The notes: generated by a model from the letters alone, not told the origin. Counted from the stretch's first letter, positions 46,115 through 56,035 are shown. The stretch: 64,000 nucleotides of DNA from Candidatus Phyllobacterium onerii (GCF_028331445.1 NZ_JAQMHX010000014.1:1-64000); one strand, 5' to 3'. Translations and numbers: made by a program.

Positions 46115-47091
46115 GCGAAAAGCTCCAGGCGGTTGCGAATACGCAGGACGCGCAATGCGCCGAGACTTACCGCCGCAAGCAGAACGACCCCTTGGAACAG
46201 CGGCTGCCACAACGGATCCAGATCAAACACGAACAGGAGATCTTCGATGGTGCGAAGCACGAACGCGCCGAAGATCGATCCGATCGCCGAGCCCCAACCG
46301 CCAAACAGCGACGTCCCGCCAATCACCACCGCAGCGATGGAATTGAGCGTATAGGTTCCGGCGATCGGCGACGATGCCTCGCCTGAATAGGTGTTGAAGG
46401 TGAGCATCAGTCCGCCGATGGCGGCAAGGAAACCGGCAAGCGTGTAGGCAAGGAGCTTCGCCCGCTGCACCGGAACGCCGGACATATAGGCGGCCTGCTC
46501 GTTCGATCCTACGGCATAGGCTGCACGGCCAAGCACGGAGTTCCGGTAAGGTACCCAGACGATCAGCACGATCGCAAGGAGCACAATGAGTGCTGTCGGT
46601 ATGATGCCGAAGAGCTGGCCGGTTGCAAAGTCGGCGATATCCGACTGCACGTCACCTCCGGGGCCCGGACGGACATAGAGCGCGATGCCGTAATATACGG
46701 CACCGGTCGCAAGCGTCGTGATGATCGGTTGCAGCCGGCCCCAGACAATGATCGCCCCGTTGATGAAACCGGCCAGCGCACCCGCACCAAGCACAATGGC
46801 AATACCGAGGAACCCTTCGCCGATCGTGCCGACCACGAGGACCGACGCCAGACAATTGGCAAGGATGAAGACCATTCCTACCGAAAGGTCGAGGCCGCGT
46901 GTCAGCACCGGCAAGGTCTGCGCCATAGCGACCAGCGCAAGCAGAACCGCCTTGTTGGACGCCGTGGTCGCCACGGCCGCCGTCAGCCCGACGGGATGAT
47001 TGCTGACATAGATAACGAACATCACGATGAAGAGACCGATAGCTGCGAGCAACCCGCCATTGTGATGGATGCGATGGCGAAGATCGTTCAT
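46111..47091 (-). CDS. Ribose-type ABC permease (RbsC-like), module A, first subunit
   Basis: A 326-residue inner-membrane permease with TRGLDLSVGMVFILANCLASVLV and GGTSLFGGWGSAIGSIFGA, both diagnostic for sugar permeases. The start overlaps the ATPase stop by four bases. Two different permeases, not a homodimer, is a feature of some rhizobial pentose and sugar-acid transporters. Confidence 0.88.
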   Translation of the reverse strand: MNDLRHRIHHNGGLLAAIGLFIVMFVIYVSNHPVGLTAAVATTASNKAVLLALVAMAQTLPVLTRGLDLSVGMVFILANCLASVLVVGTIGEGFLGIAIVLGAGALAGFINGAIIVWGRLQPIITTLATGAVYYGIALYVRPGPGGDVQSDIADFATGQLFGIIPTALIVLLAIVLIVWVPYRNSVLGRAAYAVGSNEQAAYMSGVPVQRAKLLAYTLAGFLAAIGGLMLTFNTYSGEASSPIAGTYTLNSIAAVVIGGTSLFGGWGSAIGSIFGAFVLRTIEDLLFVFDLDPLWQPLFQGVVLLAAVSLGALRVLRIRNRLELFA

Positions 47092-48614
47092 GCCGCCTGT
47101 TCCTTGTCATCGACATTCAATGCCGTCTCGATGATTGTGCGCTCGTTGAGGTGCTCGCCTTCCAGTTCCCGCGCGATGCCGCCGTTATACATGACAAGAA
47201 CGCGGTCGCAGCAGCCGATCAGCTCTGCATAGTCTGTAGAATAGAAGAGTACCGCCACTCCTTTGTCCGCAAGGTCCCGAAGCAGCTGATACACCTCTTG
47301 TTTGGTGCCTACATCGATACCGCGTGTGGGGTCATTGAGAAGGATGATGCCGGGATCGGTCATCAACCATTTAGCCAGCACGACCTTTTGCTGGTTGCCA
47401 CCCGACAGTGTGGAGACTGCGGCGGCAAGATCGGAAATCTTGATTTTCAGGCTGTCGATTATCCTTTCGACAGCCGAATGTTCTTTACCGCCATCCAATC
47501 TCAATCCCTTCTGGAACCGGGACAACGAAGCCAGACTGATATTGTCGCGAATATTCATCGGCAGCATCAGACCCTCCGTCTTTCGATCCTCGGGAATGAG
47601 CGCCATTGGCAAGGAAGCCCGCATTGCCGAACGCGGTCCCGAAAGACGGTGCGGTTTGCCCATTATTTCGACCGTACCTGAAACAACCTTGAGCACACCG
47701 AAAAGCGCCAACAGCAGGGAACGCTGTCCCTGACCGTCCAATCCTCCCAGTCCGACGATTTCGCCCTTGCGAATATCAAGTGAGATGTCGCGCAACTGGG
47801 CACCCCATGAAAGGTTTTTGGCCGACAATGCTACCGGTTCTGCCGGCTTCGGCGCTGGCTTGTCAGGATAGTGATGTGTCAGTTCGCGCCCAATCATCAT
47901 CTGGACGATGGCGCTGACCGAGCGCTCACCCTTCCGGAACGTTTCGATCCTCCTTCCATTGCGGAAAACGGTTGCAACATCGGCAAGAGCCTCGATCTCA
48001 TGCATCCGGTGCGAAACGTAGAGAATACCCACGCCCTCGGATCGAAGCTTGCGAATGATCGCGTAGACACGTTCGACATCAGCGGCTGTCAATGCTGACG
48101 TCGCCTCGTCCAAAATGAGCAGCTTCGGCTTTTTGCCGAGCGCCTTGGCGATTTCCACCATCTGACGCCGTGACAGCGGCAGGTCGCGCACGAGTTCGAG
48201 CGGATGCACATCCTCACAGCCGATCGACGCAAGGAGTTCCCGCGCACGTTGACGCTGTCCAGCACTATCGATCAATCCTCCGCGAAGGGGAGGGGAGACG
48301 ATCGAGAGATTATCCGCAACCGTCAGGTCAGGCAGTAACGAGAGCTCCTGGAACACGCAGACCACGCCTGCGGCCATCGCCTCCGTTGGATTGCGAAAAT
48401 TGACGCGCCGGCCGTCGACGAAGACCTCGCCGTCGCTCGGGTCGGTCACACCGGCGGCAATCTTGATCAGCGTTGATTTGCCGGCGCCGTTCTCGCCAAG
48501 AACCGCGTGAATCTCGCCTGGGTAGGCGACGAAATCCACCTCGTTCAGCGCGGCGATACCGCCATAGCGCTTCGAGACATGTTTCATTTCCAGAATTGGT
48601 GCAGCGTCCGACAC
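47088..48614 (-). CDS. Ribose-type ABC ATPase (RbsA-like, two domains), module A
   Basis: A 508-residue tandem ATPase. The first Walker A is GENGAGKST, with signature LPLSRRQMVEIAKAL and Walker B LLILDEATSAL. The second domain has GLDGQGQRSLLLAL, STLSGGNQQKVVLAKWL and LLNDPTRGIDVG. This is the typical monosaccharide importer ATPase. The start is GTG 48614 with GGAGG 5 bases upstream. A 56-bp gap with a strong hairpin separates it from the binding-protein gene. Confidence 0.9.
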   Translation of the reverse strand: MSDAAPILEMKHVSKRYGGIAALNEVDFVAYPGEIHAVLGENGAGKSTLIKIAAGVTDPSDGEVFVDGRRVNFRNPTEAMAAGVVCVFQELSLLPDLTVADNLSIVSPPLRGGLIDSAGQRQRARELLASIGCEDVHPLELVRDLPLSRRQMVEIAKALGKKPKLLILDEATSALTAADVERVYAIIRKLRSEGVGILYVSHRMHEIEALADVATVFRNGRRIETFRKGERSVSAIVQMMIGRELTHHYPDKPAPKPAEPVALSAKNLSWGAQLRDISLDIRKGEIVGLGGLDGQGQRSLLLALFGVLKVVSGTVEIMGKPHRLSGPRSAMRASLPMALIPEDRKTEGLMLPMNIRDNISLASLSRFQKGLRLDGGKEHSAVERIIDSLKIKISDLAAAVSTLSGGNQQKVVLAKWLMTDPGIILLNDPTRGIDVGTKQEVYQLLRDLADKGVAVLFYSTDYAELIGCCDRVLVMYNGGIARELEGEHLNERTIIETALNVDDKEQAA

Positions 48615-48635
48615 GAAACCTCCTCAGAAAGAGAA

Positions 48636-48660
48636 CCGGGGCGCACATCTTGCGCCCCGG
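48636..48660 (-). terminator. Intercistronic hairpin after the binding-protein gene
   Basis: CCGGGGCGCA-CATCT-TGCGCCCCGG forms a perfect 10-bp GC-rich stem with a 5-base loop in the 56 bp between binding-protein stop and ATPase start. On the minus strand it is followed by a short T/C-rich run. It may be a partial terminator or mRNA stabiliser that keeps binding-protein levels higher than those of the membrane subunits. Confidence 0.7.
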
Positions 48661-48670
48661 CATTGCAGAT

Positions 48671-49801
48671 TTACTGATCGGCTTTGGTCTGACCCATGAT
48701 TTCCTGTGCACTGAAATTGATGCCGCAGGTCGGGAAGGAATTGCCAACGAAGAAGTTGTCAGTTTCTTTTGAATAGAAACTGTCGCCGTCCTTGAAATTC
48801 GGATCTTCGACGATGGACAGGGGCAGCGAAATCGATTGCGGGACGACCTCTCCTTCAAGTGCGGCAATCGCAGTCTTGATGGCAACGGCAACCTGCGCAG
48901 GGCCAGTACCTGCAGAGGTGCATTTCAATCCATCCTTGGAGTATTCGGCGCAGAGCTTGCGGAAACCATTCTCCGTTTCACCGCCCACCGGAACGAAGGG
49001 ATGTTTCGCGTCGATCATGGCACGCACAGTTCCGGTCGAGCCGCCCTGAACGGAAACCCCATCGAAATGCTTGTGCACGGCAATGGCGTCAGCCACGACC
49101 TTCTGCGCGGTGCCGTCATCCCAGCGGCCGACAACTTCTACGGATTCCCACTTTCCGCCAGATTTTTTCAGGACTTCCTGAATGCCTTCGTGACGATCAC
49201 GATCGACGGACGTGCCGGTAACGCCGCGAACTTCAAGCAGCTTGCCTTTGTTGCCAGGCACATTCTTGACAAGCCAGTTGCCCCACAATTCGCCAAGGCC
49301 CTTCTGATCGACATTCACATTGACGGCCTCATCGGTATCGAGTGTGTTGTCGAAAGCAACGAGGATAACGCCGGCGGCATTGGCACGCTTGATGACGGGC
49401 TTGAATGCCGTCGGGTTCTGCGCGTTGACGACGATGGCGTCATAGCCGGAATTGATGAAATTATCGACTGCCGCGATCTGCGCAGCAACATCGTCGCCAG
49501 TCGAGACCACCTTGAATTCCTTCAGCTTGGCCTTCACCTCCGGCAAGGCAGCATAGGCCTTGGCGGTCTGAATCATCTGGATACGCCAGGTGTTGCCGAT
49601 GAAACCGTTCGCAAGCGCTATGCGATACGGGCCTGCCTTCTTGGGCCATTGGAAAAACTTCGTTTCCGCCGTCAGCGGCTTGAAGCATTCCGCATCCTTG
49701 CTCGGACCTTTGACGATTTCGGGCCCCGCCGCATTGGCAGATACCGTCATCACCAGAGTGGCAGCTGTAGCGGCCAACAGATATTTAAGTGTCGTTTTCA
49801 T
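48671..49801 (-). CDS. Sugar-binding periplasmic protein (RbsB-like), module A
   Basis: A 376-residue type I periplasmic binding protein with a signal peptide (cleavage near ANA-AGP, residue 24). It has a 40-residue insert before the usual RIALANGFIGNTWR start. Family blocks VNAQNPTAFKPVIKRANAAGVILVAFDN and VSVQGGSTGTVRAMID follow, and Cys residues near the end (SFPTCGINF) suggest a disulfide. GGAGGAGG lies upstream of ATG 49801. It delivers a sugar or sugar derivative; the SMP-30 lactonase upstream hints at an aldose or aldonolactone. Confidence 0.88.
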   Translation of the reverse strand: MKTTLKYLLAATAATLVMTVSANAAGPEIVKGPSKDAECFKPLTAETKFFQWPKKAGPYRIALANGFIGNTWRIQMIQTAKAYAALPEVKAKLKEFKVVSTGDDVAAQIAAVDNFINSGYDAIVVNAQNPTAFKPVIKRANAAGVILVAFDNTLDTDEAVNVNVDQKGLGELWGNWLVKNVPGNKGKLLEVRGVTGTSVDRDRHEGIQEVLKKSGGKWESVEVVGRWDDGTAQKVVADAIAVHKHFDGVSVQGGSTGTVRAMIDAKHPFVPVGGETENGFRKLCAEYSKDGLKCTSAGTGPAQVAVAIKTAIAALEGEVVPQSISLPLSIVEDPNFKDGDSFYSKETDNFFVGNSFPTCGINFSAQEIMGQTKADQ

Positions 49802-49842
49802 TTCGGTTCCTCCTCCTTGTTAATTATCGTCTTGCTTGCCAA

Positions 49843-50775
49843 TTACGGGGTTTGCACACCCCGCCGTGTCGTCTCCAGTGCATAGATCGAACTCGTAGCC
49901 GCAATGAACAGCCGCGACTTTTCCGGGCCGCCAAAGGTGAGATTGGCGACGACCTCGGGCACGAGAATCCGGCCAAGCCTTTTTCCATCAGGCGTGTAAC
50001 AGTGAACGCCGTCCTCGGCGGATATCCACAATAGCCCCTCGGTGTCGACGCGCAGTCCGTCCGGCACCATGTCGATCTCCGCAACCACGCGGCTGTTCCC
50101 AAGGTTTCTTCCGTCGATCACCTCGAGAGCGCGCACGTTATGCGGACGCGAATTGTCGAAACCGAAGCCGTGACCGCGTGCACGCCCGGAATCGGCGATG
50201 TAGAGCACAGTTTCGTTGGGGGAGAAGGCGAGACCGTTCGGCCTGTCGAAATCATCCGCAACGACTTCTACAAGATGTGTGTCGGGATCCAGCCGGTAAA
50301 CCTGATTGCTGCCGATCTCACTTGGCGCACGAATGCCTTCATGATCGGAAATGATGCCGTAGGGCGGATCGGTAAACCAGATGGAACCATCGGATTTGAC
50401 CACCACATCATTGGGAGAATTCAGGCGCTTGCCCTTCCAGTGCGTGGCGAGAACCTCGTAGCTGCCATCCTTGCCGGTGCGGCTGACACAGCGTCCGCCA
50501 TGTTCGCAGGAAATCATCGCACCGGTCCGGTCCAGCGTACTGCCATTGGTTCGTTGTGACGGCTGCCGGAACACCTGCAAGCCTTTATCCTGTGACCAGG
50601 ACATCATCCGGTTATTGGGAATGTCAGAAAAGCGCAGTTCTTGCGTTTCGTTGATCCAGACCGGCCCTTCGGCCCAGATGAAGCCGGTCGCGATCTGCTC
50701 CAGCCTGGCGCCATTCGGAAAAAAAGACGCGAACTGTTCATCGTCCGATGAAAGAAAGTCCTCTCCCGTTCCCAT
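49843..50775 (-). CDS. SMP-30/gluconolactonase family protein
   Basis: A 310-residue six-bladed beta-propeller. Family metal-binding residues appear in WAEGPVW near residue 34 (Glu), in LNSPNDVVVKSDGSIWFTDPPYG (Asn, Asp) and in DRPNGLAFSPNETVLYIADSG (Asn, Asp). Such enzymes open sugar lactones to aldonic acids using Ca2+ or Zn2+. No signal peptide is seen, so it is cytoplasmic. ATG 50775 has GGGAGAG upstream. It opens module A (lactonase, binding protein, ATPase, two permeases). Confidence 0.9.
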   Translation of the reverse strand: MGTGEDFLSSDDEQFASFFPNGARLEQIATGFIWAEGPVWINETQELRFSDIPNNRMMSWSQDKGLQVFRQPSQRTNGSTLDRTGAMISCEHGGRCVSRTGKDGSYEVLATHWKGKRLNSPNDVVVKSDGSIWFTDPPYGIISDHEGIRAPSEIGSNQVYRLDPDTHLVEVVADDFDRPNGLAFSPNETVLYIADSGRARGHGFGFDNSRPHNVRALEVIDGRNLGNSRVVAEIDMVPDGLRVDTEGLLWISAEDGVHCYTPDGKRLGRILVPEVVANLTFGGPEKSRLFIAATSSIYALETTRRGVQTP

Positions 50776-50829
50776 GATTTGGCTCTCCCATGCCGATTTG
50801 TCATGCTTTTCACGCAGCCTATACGGCTG

Positions 50830-51540
50830 CTATCGTTTCCCGGTCTTCAGCCGCCGCTCACGTGTTGGTCTGTTATCGGCTGCAGGCATCTCCAGCAATT
50901 CAATGTAAGAAGAACGTGTCCATTCCATATGCCAGGCCAGCAATTCCACAACCTTCTCATTGTCGCCCCTCGTAACCAACTCAAGCAGGCGCTTGTGCTC
51001 TCCATGCGACTTTTCATTGAGTGCAGGATTGAGTGACAGCCGGTTGCGCAATGCCTGGATGCGGAACGCGATAACGGTGAACGTCTCGGACAGAAACTGA
51101 TTTTCTGCGAGATCGAACATTGCTTGATGGAACATCCCGTCGAGAACGCGGTAATCCTGCGTGTTTCCATTTGCCATCGCCACGTCCATGTCAGCGACAA
51201 GCTCCGCCCAACGGCGGCGCAGGGCATCCCGATTGCGGTCCATGACCAAACGAACGGCGGCGAGTTCGAGTATGGAACGCATCTCGGCAAGTTGCACAAC
51301 CTGGACCGAACTCATTTCGAAGACGAAGGTACCACGCTGGGGGTGGATCTCGACAAGGCCCTGACGCTTCAGTTCCAGAAGCGCCTCGCGTACCGGAGTC
51401 TTGCTGACGCCCAGTTCCTGAGCCAGCGCGAGTTCCGACAAGGGTTCGCCACACTGCAGCGTTCCGTGTACAATGCGGCTGCGAATATGCGCGGCCGCCT
51501 GTTCCGTCAGTGAAGGACCTCTTGCAAGCGTCAGGGTCAC
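50830..51540 (-). CDS. GntR-family (FadR subfamily) regulator of sugar module
   Basis: A 236-residue regulator with an N-terminal winged helix (SLTEQAAAHIRSRIVHGTLQCGEPLSELALAQELGVSKTPVREAL, split) and a C-terminal FCD domain with His/Asp metal-ligand candidates. GTG 51540 was chosen because AGGAG lies 8 bases upstream; a longer GTG frame to 51597 runs through the operator region and lacks a site. It probably controls the lactonase/ABC operon downstream and the divergent dehydrogenase. Confidence 0.87.
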   Translation of the reverse strand: MTLTLARGPSLTEQAAAHIRSRIVHGTLQCGEPLSELALAQELGVSKTPVREALLELKRQGLVEIHPQRGTFVFEMSSVQVVQLAEMRSILELAAVRLVMDRNRDALRRRWAELVADMDVAMANGNTQDYRVLDGMFHQAMFDLAENQFLSETFTVIAFRIQALRNRLSLNPALNEKSHGEHKRLLELVTRGDNEKVVELLAWHMEWTRSSYIELLEMPAADNRPTRERRLKTGKR

Positions 51541-51562
51541 AAAGACATCTCCTGTCGTACTT

Positions 51563-51575
51563 ATATCTGAGATAT
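51563..51575. promoter_or_regulatory. Candidate GntR operator
   Basis: ATATC-TGA-GATAT is an inverted repeat in the short AT-rich gap between the divergent GntR and Ldh-family genes, in a wider run of alternating A/T. Its location suggests regulation of both genes by the adjacent GntR protein. Confidence 0.45.
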
Positions 51576-51625
51576 CATATATTAGCCGTATAGACACCTA
51601 GATACTTGTAGGGATGGTGAAGCAG

Positions 51626-52651
51626 ATGGCGGAAATTCTCGTTAAGGCTGATGAGCTTGCGAAACGCCTGCTGGCCGCGCTTGTGGCCGAAGGCGTCCCT
51701 GATGAGGGAGCAGCCGCTACGACAAAAGCCCTGATGCACGCATCTCTCCTCGGCGTGGACAGTCATGGCGCCCGATTGATCACCCATTATTGCAAGGTCC
51801 TGCGCGGTGGGCGCGTCAATCCGCGAGCTGCTGTTTCCTGCCACCGCACGGGTCCTGCCACGGCCATGGTCGACGGCGACAATGGGCTTGGCCACCTAAC
51901 CGCATATCGCGCTGTGGCTGTCGCCATCGAGCTCGCCCGGGAAAGCGGCATAGGTGCCGTTGGCGCGACCCGTTCCTCACATCTTGGGGCTGCAGGCGCT
52001 TATGCGCTCGCCATTGCGGAAGCAGGCATGATCGGCTTTGCCACCACCAATACCAATTCGGTCGTGGCGCTCTTCGACGGTGCCGAGCCATTTCACGGAA
52101 CCAACCCGCTTGCCTTTGCCGCGCCGGTTAAGGGTGAAAAACCATGGCTGCTCGACATGGCAACTTCGTCCATCCCGCTCAACCGCGTCCTGCTTTACCG
52201 TTCCTTGGATAAAGAGTTGCCTGAAGGCGTTGCAGCGGACGCGGCCGGCGCCCCGACCCGCGATCCGAGTGTTGCGCAGATCCTGTTGCCACTTGGCGGT
52301 GCGGATTTCGGTTTCAAGGGTGCCGGACTTGCCGGGGTCGCGACACTACTTTCCGCCGTACTGACAGGTACGACACTCGACCCTGATTTTATCCCGATGG
52401 TCGACAGCGACGACATCTCAACGCCGCGCAATATGGGACATTTCGTTCTGGCTATCGATCCTGCACGCTTCGCAGGCGCGAACATCTTCGCCGCAGGCAT
52501 ACGTGCCTATCTCGATCAGCTTCGGGCAGTTCCCGCCGTTGATGGCGGGAAGGTCATGGCGCCGGGCGATCGCGAATGGGCCGTGGAAGAACAGCGCCTG
52601 CGAGACGGCATACCGCTCGACCCCGACACAGCGGCGTTTCTTGGCTTTTAG
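51626..52651 (+). CDS. Malate/L-lactate dehydrogenase family (LDH2/MDH2) oxidoreductase
   Basis: A 341-residue NAD(P)-dependent oxidoreductase of the Ldh2 type, recognisable from LGVDSHGARLITHYCKVLRGG, a VGATRSSHLGAAGAYALAIAEAG segment with the catalytic His, and FHGTNPLAFAAP. Members reduce or oxidise alpha-hydroxy/keto acids and delta-piperideine carboxylates. Start 51626 follows AGGGATGG; an ATG four codons earlier is too close to it. In this setting it may oxidise a sugar acid made by the neighbouring modules. Confidence 0.88.
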   Translation: MAEILVKADELAKRLLAALVAEGVPDEGAAATTKALMHASLLGVDSHGARLITHYCKVLRGGRVNPRAAVSCHRTGPATAMVDGDNGLGHLTAYRAVAVAIELARESGIGAVGATRSSHLGAAGAYALAIAEAGMIGFATTNTNSVVALFDGAEPFHGTNPLAFAAPVKGEKPWLLDMATSSIPLNRVLLYRSLDKELPEGVAADAAGAPTRDPSVAQILLPLGGADFGFKGAGLAGVATLLSAVLTGTTLDPDFIPMVDSDDISTPRNMGHFVLAIDPARFAGANIFAAGIRAYLDQLRAVPAVDGGKVMAPGDREWAVEEQRLRDGIPLDPDTAAFLGF

Positions 52652-52742
52652 TCGGACCACCAATTTTTCCCATCAAAACCACTCAAAAAGAGTTGCACAC
52701 CTCATTTCGCTGATCTAAGACTTTAGGCGGAGGAGAATTCTC

Positions 52743-53768
52743 GTGGGGAAGATGACGCTCGAAGACGTCGCCCGAGAAGCCGGTGTCAGTTTAGCAACGG
52801 TCGATCGTGTCGTGAACGGAAGGATCGGTGTGCACGCGCGCACCATCGAACGCGTCAATGCGGCCATCAAACAGCTGGGCTTTCTACCCGATCCACATGC
52901 GTCCCGGCTCGCTCGCGGACGCGACTATGATTTCCGCATCATTCTGCCGACCGGCGAAAATGAATTCATGATGGCCCTTGGCGCCGAGTTCCGCGCCACG
53001 CGCGAGCGGCAATTGCAAGAGCGTGTCCGCCTGTCGATCCAGCACGTCGATACGTTCGACGGCGAGGCGCTGGCGGCTGCTCTCGAAAGGCTCCCGTCCG
53101 GCATCGACGGTGTCGCCGTCGTTGCGCTTGATCATCCAGCCGTCACCGAGGCGATCAACGCGCTGGCAGACGCCGGTGTGGTCGTCCTTACCCTCGTGTC
53201 CGACGTACCGAATTCTCGGCGGGCGCATTATGTCGGCATCGACAACTTTGCCGCCGGACGGACAGCCGCCTCGCTGATCGGCCGCTTCGTCGGGCCGCGC
53301 AAGGGCAAGGTCGGCATGATCGCCGGGTCGCTGGCATTGCGCGATCACGTCGAGCGCCAATTCGGTTTCGAACAGATACTCTCCCGAGAATATCCAAACC
53401 TCGAAGTGCTCCCGGTGCGCGAGGCGCGCGACGAGAACGCACGCGTTGAGGCCGTTGCCCGATCGTTGCTGCGGGACCATCCGGACCTTGTCGCCATTTA
53501 CAATGCTGGCGGCGGGCAAGCAGGCGTCATCGCTGCGCTCGAAGCGACAAACCACGTTTCCGATGTCATCTTCGTCGCGCACGAACTGACGCCCTCGACG
53601 CGCCGCCATCTCGTACGCGGCACAGTCGACGCGCTCATTAATCAGGATACGGGTCATATGGCGCGCAGCGCTGCCCGCATCCTGACTGCATTGCGCGAGG
53701 GACGTCCGATCGTGCCGGGTCAGGAACATATTCGCATCGATATATTTCTCAGGGACAACATGCCTTGA
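52743..53768 (+). CDS. LacI-family repressor of sugar module B
   Basis: A 341-residue LacI/GalR regulator: helix-turn-helix TLEDVAREAGVSLATVDRVVNG at residues 5-26, hinge ASRLARGRDYD, then a sugar-binding domain (IDNFAAGRTAASLIGRF, VAIYNAGGGQAGVIAAL). The DRVVNG variant of the recognition helix marks the subgroup that controls sugar-alcohol operons. GTG 52743 has GGAGGAG upstream. It begins a plus-strand set running through isomerase, oxidoreductase and ABC genes. Confidence 0.9.
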   Translation: MGKMTLEDVAREAGVSLATVDRVVNGRIGVHARTIERVNAAIKQLGFLPDPHASRLARGRDYDFRIILPTGENEFMMALGAEFRATRERQLQERVRLSIQHVDTFDGEALAAALERLPSGIDGVAVVALDHPAVTEAINALADAGVVVLTLVSDVPNSRRAHYVGIDNFAAGRTAASLIGRFVGPRKGKVGMIAGSLALRDHVERQFGFEQILSREYPNLEVLPVREARDENARVEAVARSLLRDHPDLVAIYNAGGGQAGVIAALEATNHVSDVIFVAHELTPSTRRHLVRGTVDALINQDTGHMARSAARILTALREGRPIVPGQEHIRIDIFLRDNMP

Positions 53769-53795
53769 CGGCAAATCTGGAATTGGAGGATTGAC

Positions 53796-54851
53796 ATGAA
53801 GACGATCAAGGGACCGGCCATTTTCCTCGCGCAGTTTGCGGGCGATGCAGCGCCGTTCAACTCGCTTGATGCCATGTGTGGATGGGCAGCAGGGCTGGGC
53901 TACAAGGGAATCCAGATACCGGCTTGGGATGGGCGCCTCATCGATCTGAAGAAGGCTTCGGATTCGAAGGACTACTGCGACGAGATCGCCGGTGTCGCCG
54001 CTTCGCATGGCCTGACCATCACCGAACTCGCGACCCACCTTCAGGGCCAGCTCGTTGCGGTTCATCCTGTCTATGACGAGTTGATGGACGGCTTTGCCGC
54101 CCCGGAAGTGCATGGCAATCCAAAGGCGCGGCAAGAGTGGGCAGTGGATCAGCTCAAGCGTGCCGCGCGCGCTTCAAAACACCTCGGCCTGAAGGCTATA
54201 CCGACGTTCTCCGGCGCACTCGCCTGGCCGTTCCTTTATCCGTTTCCGCAGCGTCCGGCGGGTCTCGTTGAAGCGGCATTCGATGAACTGGCGAAACGCT
54301 GGACACCAATCCTGAATTATTTCGACGAGCAAGGTGTCGATGCAGCCTATGAGATCCATCCCGGTGAAGACCTGCACGACGGAATAACCTACGAGATGTT
54401 CCTTGAGCGGGTGAAAAATCATTCCCGCGCCAATCTGCTCTATGATCCGTCTCACTTCGTCCTGCAGCAGCTCGACTACCTCGACTATATCGACATCTAC
54501 CACGAGAAGATCAAAGCCTTCCACGTCAAGGACGCCGAGTTCAATCCGACCGGACGGCAGGGCGTTTATGGCGGCTACCAGTCGTGGGTCGATCGTGCAG
54601 GCCGTTTCCGCTCGCTCGGCGACGGACAGGTTGATTTCGGTGCGGTCTTCTCCAAGCTGACCGCCTATGATTTCGATGGTTGGGCAGTGCTTGAATGGGA
54701 ATGCGCCTTGAAGCACCCGGAGGATGGCGCACGCGAAGGTGCGCAGTTCATCGACGCGCACCTGATCCGCGTCACCGAGCGCGCTTTCGATGATTTTGCC
54801 GGCTCTGGTACCGATGACGCGGCCAATCGCCGTATTCTTGGCCTGAAATAG
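53796..54851 (+). CDS. Sugar phosphate isomerase/epimerase (xylose isomerase-like TIM barrel)
   Basis: A 351-residue AP endonuclease 2-type TIM barrel. Metal-ligand candidates are Glu in ITELATHLQGQLVAVHP, Glu and His in AYEIHPGEDLHDG, Asp and His in LLYDPSHFVLQQLDY, His in AFHVKDAEF and Glu in VLEWECALK. Relatives are ketose epimerases and inosose isomerases. It is followed by a Gfo/Idh/MocA dehydrogenase, the usual pair for oxidised polyol or 3-keto-sugar breakdown. GGAGG lies before ATG 53796. Confidence 0.87.
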   Translation: MKTIKGPAIFLAQFAGDAAPFNSLDAMCGWAAGLGYKGIQIPAWDGRLIDLKKASDSKDYCDEIAGVAASHGLTITELATHLQGQLVAVHPVYDELMDGFAAPEVHGNPKARQEWAVDQLKRAARASKHLGLKAIPTFSGALAWPFLYPFPQRPAGLVEAAFDELAKRWTPILNYFDEQGVDAAYEIHPGEDLHDGITYEMFLERVKNHSRANLLYDPSHFVLQQLDYLDYIDIYHEKIKAFHVKDAEFNPTGRQGVYGGYQSWVDRAGRFRSLGDGQVDFGAVFSKLTAYDFDGWAVLEWECALKHPEDGAREGAQFIDAHLIRVTERAFDDFAGSGTDDAANRRILGLK

Positions 54852-54862
54852 AGGATCGAACA

Positions 54863-56034
54863 ATGGCTATTGGAGCATCCAAGGAGAAATCCGCAAGCCG
54901 CCGCATCCGTATCGGTATGGTTGGTGGCGGGCAGGGCGCGTTTATCGGCGCGGTCCACCGCATTGCACTGCGCATGGACGATCAGTATGAGCTCGTCGCA
55001 GGCGCGCTTTCTTCCGATCCGGCGCGCGCCAGAGCTTCCGCGAAGGAAATCGGTATCGCCGAAGACCGCGCCTACACCTCGTTCGAGGAGATGGCGAAGG
55101 CCGAGGCCAAGCGTCCTGACGGCATCGAAGCGGTTTCCATTGTCACGCCGAACCACATGCACGCCCCGGCGGCAAAGGCATTCCTGAAAGCGGGTATCCA
55201 CGTCATCTGCGACAAACCGCTGACCACCACGGTCAAGGAGGCCAAGGAACTCGTGTCGCTGGTCAACAAGACCGGCAAGCTTTTCATCGTCACGCATAAT
55301 TACACCGGCTATCCAATGATGCGGCAGGCGCGCGCCATGGTGGCAAAAGGCGTGCTCGGTGACATTCGGGTTGTGCAGGCCGAATATCCGCAAGACTGGA
55401 TGACGGAAAAAACCGAAGCCACAGGCAACAAGCAGGCCGAATGGCGCATTGATCCGAAGCGCTCGGGTGCAGGCGGTGCCATCGGCGATATCGGCACGCA
55501 CGCCTATAATCTTGCCTGCTTCGTTTCAGGCCTCAAGCTCAAGCAGCTCTGCGCTGAGCTCACCAGTTTTGGCGAGGGCAGGGTGCTCGACGACGATGTG
55601 CAGATCCTCATGCGCTTCGAGGGCGGTGCCAAGGGCATGATCTGGGCGAGCCAGGTGGCGCCAGGCAATGAGAACGGCCTCAAGCTGCGCATCTACGGCA
55701 CCAAGGGCGGGCTGGAATGGACGCAGGCCGATCCGAACTATCTCTGGTACACGCCTTTCGGCAAACCGAAGCAATTGCTCACGCGCGGAGGTGCTGGCGC
55801 ATCGCGGGAGGCAGCGCGTTTGACCCGCGTTCCGTCCGGCCATCCGGAAGGCTATCTCGAGGGCTTCGCGAATATCTACGCCGAGGCTGCGCAGGCGATC
55901 ATTGCTGCACGAAGTGGAAAAAAGCAGCCTAAGGATGTGATTTTTCCGACTGTGGACGATGGGCTTGCGGGGATGGAATTCATCGAGGCTGCGGTGAAGT
56001 CGTCCAAGGCGGGCGGCGTTTGGACGAAGGTGTG

Positions 56035-56035
<1 letters not shown>
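54863..56035 (+). CDS. Gfo/Idh/MocA-family oxidoreductase
   Basis: A 390-residue NAD(P)-dependent dehydrogenase: Rossmann motif GMVGGGQGAFIG near residue 19, EKP-equivalent CDKPLTTTVKEA, and DIGTHAYNLACF with the catalytic His/Asp type residues. It probably oxidises a sugar or inositol-type polyol supplied by the adjoining ABC transporter. It lies 11 bp after the isomerase and overlaps the ATPase start (TGATG). Confidence 0.9.

Noticed and set aside
52884-54134. 416-codon minus-strand frame opposite LacI and isomerase genes
   Set aside because: No recognisable domain; both plus-strand genes have ribosome sites and family motifs.
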